DNA of 64,000 nucleotides from CAVSLM01 sp963728895. GTDB taxonomy: Bacteria; Pseudomonadota; Gammaproteobacteria; JBBQDK01. A program made the position numbers and the translations under genes. Shown one piece after another: positions 58,000 to 64,000 of the stretch (the first letter of the stretch is position 1; each line of letters starts with the position of its first letter). The stretch covers positions 1-64,000 of the forward strand of contig CAVSLM010000009.1 in assembly GCA_963728895.1 (NCBI GenBank). Reading direction: 5' to 3'. Under the pieces are notes generated by a model. It ran no database searches. It saw nothing but the letters and a program-made list of their open reading frames with translations, and had not been told where the DNA came from.

Positions 58000-58096
58000 A
58001 AAGTGGGTGAATTCCGCTGCTCGCTGTGGGGGTGCCATTATATATCGCGCCGCGCCTGCCGGCGTAATGCCCGGCAAGCCTGAAAGGCGGTTTGCG

Positions 58097-58717
58097 ATGA
58101 CCCGCAGCAAAAGCAGCGGCCGATGGCTGCGCGAGCATTTCACCGATCCCTACGTGCGCCAGGCGCAGCGCGAGGGTTATCGCTCGCGCGCAGTGTACAA
58201 GCTCATCGAGCTGCAGGAGCGAGACCGCATCCTGCGCCCGGGCAGCACGGTGATCGATCTGGGCGCGGCGCCCGGCGGCTGGTCGCAGCTCGCCGCCCGG
58301 TTGGTCGGCCCCAGGGGGCGGGTGATTGCCCTCGACCTGCTGGAGATGGAGCCATTGCCCGGCGTCGAGATCATGCAAGGCGATTTTCGCGAGCAAGGCA
58401 CGCTCGAAGCGCTGCTGGCGCGCACCGGCGGGCGCACGGCCCACCTTGTAATGTCCGACCTCGCCCCTAATATAAGCGGTATGGGTGAGGTCGATCAGCC
58501 GCGCGTGATGTACCTGGCGGAGCTGGCACTGGACCTCGCCGGCAACGTCCTCAGACCCGGCGGGGACTTTCTCGTCAAGGTCTTCCAGGGAGAGGGATTC
58601 GATGAGTTTCTCCGCGCCTCGCGCGCGACTTTCGGAAAGGTCAGCGTTCGAAAACCGCAGGCTTCCCGTCCCCGCAGCCGTGAGGTCTATCTGCTGGCCA
58701 GGAACTATGATCTGTAG
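58097..58717 (+). CDS. rlmE: 23S rRNA 2'-O-ribose methyltransferase RlmE (FtsJ)
   Basis: 206 residues. RlmE methylates U2552 of 23S rRNA in the last steps of 50S assembly. Seen: WLREHFTDPYVRQAQREGYRSRAVYKL (with the K of the K-D-K-E set), VIDLGAAPGGWSQLAA (SAM), VMSDLAPNISGMGEVDQPR (Asp) and FLVKVFQGEGFDEFL (Lys), then SREVYLLARNY (Glu). ATG 58097 fits. It is followed by ftsH. Confidence 0.97.
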   Translation: MTRSKSSGRWLREHFTDPYVRQAQREGYRSRAVYKLIELQERDRILRPGSTVIDLGAAPGGWSQLAARLVGPRGRVIALDLLEMEPLPGVEIMQGDFREQGTLEALLARTGGRTAHLVMSDLAPNISGMGEVDQPRVMYLAELALDLAGNVLRPGGDFLVKVFQGEGFDEFLRASRATFGKVSVRKPQASRPRSREVYLLARNYDL

Positions 58718-58809
58718 TAACGTTCTTAACCGTCGGGAGTTTCCATCCTGTAGTGGACGCCGGGGCGGCACGCGTGCGCACTGCGGCCATTGGCGTGAGG
58801 GCAGCGAAC

Positions 58810-60736
<1,927 letters not shown>

Positions 60737-60789
60737 GCTTTCCTCATGAGCAGTGTCCGGACGGACCGGCATCCCCGTCCGTCCGTCGT

Positions 60790-61628
60790 ATGTACCCCAC
60801 CCGGAGCTTGAGCTGCGCCGGGCGCACGCTGGATCTTTCCCGCCCGCAGGTCATGGGCGTGCTCAACGTCACGCCCGACTCCTTTTCCGACGGCGGACAG
60901 TTCTTAGCGCCGCAGGCGGCCCTGGAGCAGGCCCGGCGCATGGTGGAGGAGGGCGCCGCCCTCATCGACGTGGGCGGAGAGTCCACGCGACCGGGCGCCG
61001 CGGCGGTAACGGTCGAGGAGGAGCTGCGGCGCGTGGTCCCGGTGATCGAGGCCATCGCCGCCGAGCTCCCGGTTCCGGTCTCCGTCGACACCAGCAAGCC
61101 GCAGGTGATGCGCGCGGCCGTGGCCGCCGGTGCCGGGCTGATCAACGACGTCTATGCCCTGCGCCGCCCGGGGCGCTCGATACGGCCGCCGCGCTCGGGG
61201 TTCCCGTGTGTCTCATGCACATGCAGGGCGAGCCGCGCACCATGCAGCAGGACCCGCGCTACACCGATGTGGTGGCCGAGGTCCGCGCGTTCCTTGCCGA
61301 ACGCGTCGAAGCCTGCATCGCCGGGGGCATTGCCCGCGAGCGTCTGCTCATCGATCCCGGTTTCGGTTTCGGCAAGAAGCTGCAGCACAACCTGATGCTG
61401 CTCGAGCACACGAGCGCGTTGGCCGCGCTCGGTCTGCCGCTGCTGGTCGGGGTTTCGCGCAAGTCGTTCCTGGGCACGCTGACCGGTGCGCCGACGGGCG
61501 AGCGCGTCCATGCCGGTGTGGCCGCCGCCGTGATCGCGGTGCGCGACGGGGCGGCGCTGGTGCGCACCCACGACGTGGCGCCCACGGTTGCCGCCCTGCG
61601 GATTTGTGCCGCCCTGGAAGCGCTCTGA
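60790..61628 (+). CDS. folP: Dihydropteroate synthase (one frameshift)
   Basis: About 279 residues. FolP joins p-aminobenzoate to the pterin diphosphate in folate synthesis and is the sulfonamide target. Seen: RPQVMGVLNVTPDSFSDGG, IDVGGESTRPGA, VSVDTSKPQV, then after a frame change near 61165 LMHMQGEPRTMQ, IDPGFGFGKKLQHN, VGVSRKSFLG and RTHDV. It is essential in most bacteria without folate uptake, so the shift is most likely a sequence error. ftsH-folP-glmM is the conserved order. Confidence 0.95.
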
Positions 61629-61667
61629 TAAACTGCCTCCTTCACTTGGTCTGGGGGAATCCTGCCG

Positions 61668-63008
61668 GTGCACAAGCGCTACTTCGGAACGGACGGCATA
61701 CGGGGCCGGGTCGGCGAGACCCCGATCACGGCCGAGTTCATGCTCAAGCTGGGATGGGCGGCAGGTCGCGTGCTTTCCCGCAAGGGAGGCGACAAGGTTC
61801 TCATCGGCAAGGACACGCGCATCTCGGGGTACATGTTCGAGTCGGCCCTGCAGGCAGGTCTGTCGGCCGCCGGCACCGACATCAAGCTGCTGGGGCCGAT
61901 GCCCACGCCTGCCATCGCCTATCTCACCCGCACCCTGCATGCGTGCGCCGGCATCGTCATCAGTGCCTCCCACAACCCCTACTACGACAACGGCATCAAG
62001 TTCTTTTCCTCGCAAGGCAAGAAGCTGCCGGACGAAGTGGAGCTCGCCATCGAGGCCGAGCTCGAGAAGTCCATGAGCACGGTCGATTCGGCGCGGCTCG
62101 GCAAGGCCGAGCGCATCGTCGACGCCGGCGGGCGCTACATCGAGTTCTGCAAGAGCACCATTCCCTCCGGCACCGACCTGAGCGGCCTCAAGCTGGTGGT
62201 GGACTGCGCCAACGGCGCCACCTATCACGTGGCGCCCAATGTGTTCAAGGAGCTGGGTGCGCGGGTGATGCGCCTTGCCGTGCAACCCGACGGGCTGAAC
62301 ATCAATGCCGAGTGCGGCTCCACCCATCCCGCCGTACTGCAGAATGCGGTGCGGGAGCAGCAGGCGGACCTCGGCATCGCACTGGACGGGGACGGCGACC
62401 GGCTGATCATGGTCGACCATACGGGCGAGGTGGTCGACGGTGACGAACTGCTGTTCATCATCGCCCGGGCGCGGCACCGCAAGGGACAGCTCGCCGGCGC
62501 GGTGGTCGGCACGGTGATGAGCAACCTCGGTCTGGAGCGGGCCTTGCGTGACGAGGGCATCGTGCTGGAGCGCGCGCCGGTCGGCGACCGCTACGTCATG
62601 GAAATGCTGTTGCAGGGTGGCTGGACGCTGGGTGGGGAGTCCTCGGGCCACATCATCTGTCTCGATCGTACCACCACCGGCGATGGCATCGTCTCGGCGC
62701 TGCAGGTGCTGGAGGAAATGGTCGCGACCGGTGAAAGCCTGCAGCAGCTGAAGGCCCCCGTGCAGAAGTGTCCGCAGCGCATGATCAACGTGCCGGTCGG
62801 GCGCAAGGTCGACCTCGGCGCCTGCGCGCCGGTACAGGACGCGCTGCGTGCGGTCGAGGCGCAGCTCGCGGACAGCGGCCGCGTGCTGTTGCGGCCTTCC
62901 GGTACCGAGCCGGTGGTGCGCGTCATGGTCGAGGGAGTCGACGCCGGCAAGGTGGAGCGCCTCGCGCACCAGCTCGCAGAGGCCGTGGGCGCTGCGCTGC
63001 AGGTCTGA
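61668..63008 (+). CDS. glmM: Phosphoglucosamine mutase
   Basis: 446 residues. It makes glucosamine-1-phosphate for peptidoglycan and LPS. Seen: YFGTDGIRGRVGE, the phosphoserine loop GIVISASHNPYYDNGIKFF, ALDGDGDRLIMVD (metal), GGESSGHIIC and LRPSGTEPVVRVM (phosphate binding). GTG 61668 with TGGGGGAAT upstream. No frameshift. It is 39 bases after folP. Confidence 0.97.
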   Translation: MHKRYFGTDGIRGRVGETPITAEFMLKLGWAAGRVLSRKGGDKVLIGKDTRISGYMFESALQAGLSAAGTDIKLLGPMPTPAIAYLTRTLHACAGIVISASHNPYYDNGIKFFSSQGKKLPDEVELAIEAELEKSMSTVDSARLGKAERIVDAGGRYIEFCKSTIPSGTDLSGLKLVVDCANGATYHVAPNVFKELGARVMRLAVQPDGLNINAECGSTHPAVLQNAVREQQADLGIALDGDGDRLIMVDHTGEVVDGDELLFIIARARHRKGQLAGAVVGTVMSNLGLERALRDEGIVLERAPVGDRYVMEMLLQGGWTLGGESSGHIICLDRTTTGDGIVSALQVLEEMVATGESLQQLKAPVQKCPQRMINVPVGRKVDLGACAPVQDALRAVEAQLADSGRVLLRPSGTEPVVRVMVEGVDAGKVERLAHQLAEAVGAALQV

Positions 63009-63099
63009 GCCGGGCGCGCAAGCGCCCGCGCACGTTGATTTCCCGCCGGCGGCTGGGTAAGCTTCCCGGCTCTTTTACGGGATAGCGGGAGAGGGACAC

Positions 63100-63852
63100 A
63101 TGCGACAGCCACTGGTGGCAGGGAACTGGAAGATGAACGGTTCCAGGGAAAGCATCAAGCAGCTCATCGCGGGCATTCGTCAGGGTGCCGGGTCGGTGCA
63201 GGCTGCAGCGCTCGCCGTGTGTCCGCCCTTCGTCTATCTCGCCGAGGTCCGCGAGCAGCTGCAGGGATCGAACATCGCGCTCGGTGCGCAGAACCTCTGC
63301 GACCACGATTCCGGCGCCTACACAGGCGAGGTGGCCGGCCCGATGCTGAACGAATTCGGCTGCAGGTACGTCATCGTCGGCCACTCCGAGCGGCGCAATA
63401 TCTACGGCGAGTCGGACGAGCTGGTGGCGCGCAAGTTCGCCGCCGCACGCAAGGCAGGGCTGGTTCCCATCCTGTGCGTGGGCGAGCTGCTCGAGGAACG
63501 CGAGGCCGGCACCACCGAGGCGGTCGTTGCCCGCCAGCTCGAAGCGGTGTTGAAACTGGAAGGCGTTGCCGCGCTGGCGCAGGCCGTGGTGGCCTACGAG
63601 CCGGTATGGGCCATCGGCACGGGCCGCACCGCAAGCCCACAACAGGCGCAGGACGTGCACCGCTTCATCCGCGGCCGGATCGCCGGGCACGATGGTACAA
63701 TTGCCGAAGGCCTGCGCATTCTCTATGGCGGCAGCGTGAAGGCTTCCAACGCCGCCGAGCTGTTCCGCATGGCGGACATCGACGGCGGACTGATTGGCGG
63801 CGCCTCCCTGCAGGCCGAGGAATTCCTGAACATCGGACGAGGCGCCGCCTAG
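63100..63852 (+). CDS. tpiA: Triosephosphate isomerase
   Basis: 250 residues. It interconverts dihydroxyacetone phosphate and glyceraldehyde-3-phosphate. N-terminal LVAGNWKMNGS (Lys), VGHSERR (His), VAYEPVWAIGTGRTASPQQAQ (catalytic Glu and loop 6), ILYGGSVKASNAAEL and DGGLIGGASL. ATG 63100 has GGGAGAGGGA before it. It is followed by secG, the common pair. Confidence 0.98.
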   Translation: MRQPLVAGNWKMNGSRESIKQLIAGIRQGAGSVQAAALAVCPPFVYLAEVREQLQGSNIALGAQNLCDHDSGAYTGEVAGPMLNEFGCRYVIVGHSERRNIYGESDELVARKFAAARKAGLVPILCVGELLEEREAGTTEAVVARQLEAVLKLEGVAALAQAVVAYEPVWAIGTGRTASPQQAQDVHRFIRGRIAGHDGTIAEGLRILYGGSVKASNAAELFRMADIDGGLIGGASLQAEEFLNIGRGAA

Positions 63853-63931
63853 CCCGCAGTCGGCACCGCCGCACCCGCTCCGCCACGAGCCCGAGACGGC
63901 GCGCGAGCGTCCTGCATCGGACACAGACTGA

Positions 63932-64000
63932 ATGCAAATCCTGTTACTGCTCTTCCACGTGGCGCTGGCGGTGAGCCTCATCGTCCTGGTGCTGCTGCAG
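63932..64000 (+). CDS. secG: Preprotein translocase subunit SecG (partial, runs off the end)
   Basis: The first 23 residues, MQILLLLFHVALAVSLIVLV, form the first membrane helix of SecG, part of the SecYEG channel. The position right after tpiA is the usual one. The rest lies beyond the window. Confidence 0.85.
   Translation, partial: MQILLLLFHVALAVSLIVLVLLQ

Overview
The window comes from a high-GC gammaproteobacterium. Its housekeeping gene order (ssrA, smpB, ratA-rnfH, bamE, fur, recN, nadK, hrcA-grpE-dnaK-dnaJ, dapB, carAB, greA, then yhbY, rlmE, ftsH, folP, glmM, tpiA, secG) is the one I associate with the Ectothiorhodospiraceae/Chromatiales side of the class. HrcA with a CIRCE operator, the CxxCxGxG zinc motifs of DnaJ and the BamE lipoprotein fit this. 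Species cannot be named from the sequence alone.

Region 1 (1-9207) is a genomic island whose tyrosine integrase lies next to the 3' end of the tmRNA gene. It carries a leftward operon of a SNF2/DUF3883 helicase, an AIPR protein and a DUF1156 adenine methyltransferase, a small CopG-like protein, and a rightward gene that ends like a DUF499 ATPase. These are parts of phage-defence modules. The methyltransferase has lost its middle and the DUF499-like gene looks like a deletion fusion, so the island is decaying.

Region 2 (9208-28288) is core chromosome: trans-translation (ssrA, smpB), a Na+-dependent transporter, ratA/rnfH, bamE/fur, recN/nadK, the heat-shock cluster with CIRCE and a sigma-32 type promoter, lysine and carbamoyl-phosphate synthesis, and greA.

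Region 3 (28289-57590) is an accessory block of about 29 kb between greA and yhbY. It holds two sets of the predicted peptide-ligation/proteolysis system: DUF2126-transglutaminase, an ATP-grasp/alpha-E fusion and a second transglutaminase (37166-44053), and a split alpha-E and ATP-grasp pair divergent from an Anbu proteasome-like protease, with a zinc metallopeptidase beyond it (52194-56781). Around them are a ClC channel, SMR-type transporters, PilZ proteins, a UbiA prenyltransferase, a TonB receptor followed by two citrate-synthase-like genes, a MerB-like lyase, and several families of short palindromic repeats.

Region 4 (57595-64000) returns to core genes: yhbY divergent from rlmE-ftsH-folP-glmM-tpiA-secG.

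Single-base frameshifts occur in essential genes (grpE, ftsH, folP) as well as in accessory ones, and are densest in the first 6 kb. I read most of them as sequence errors rather than real gene loss.
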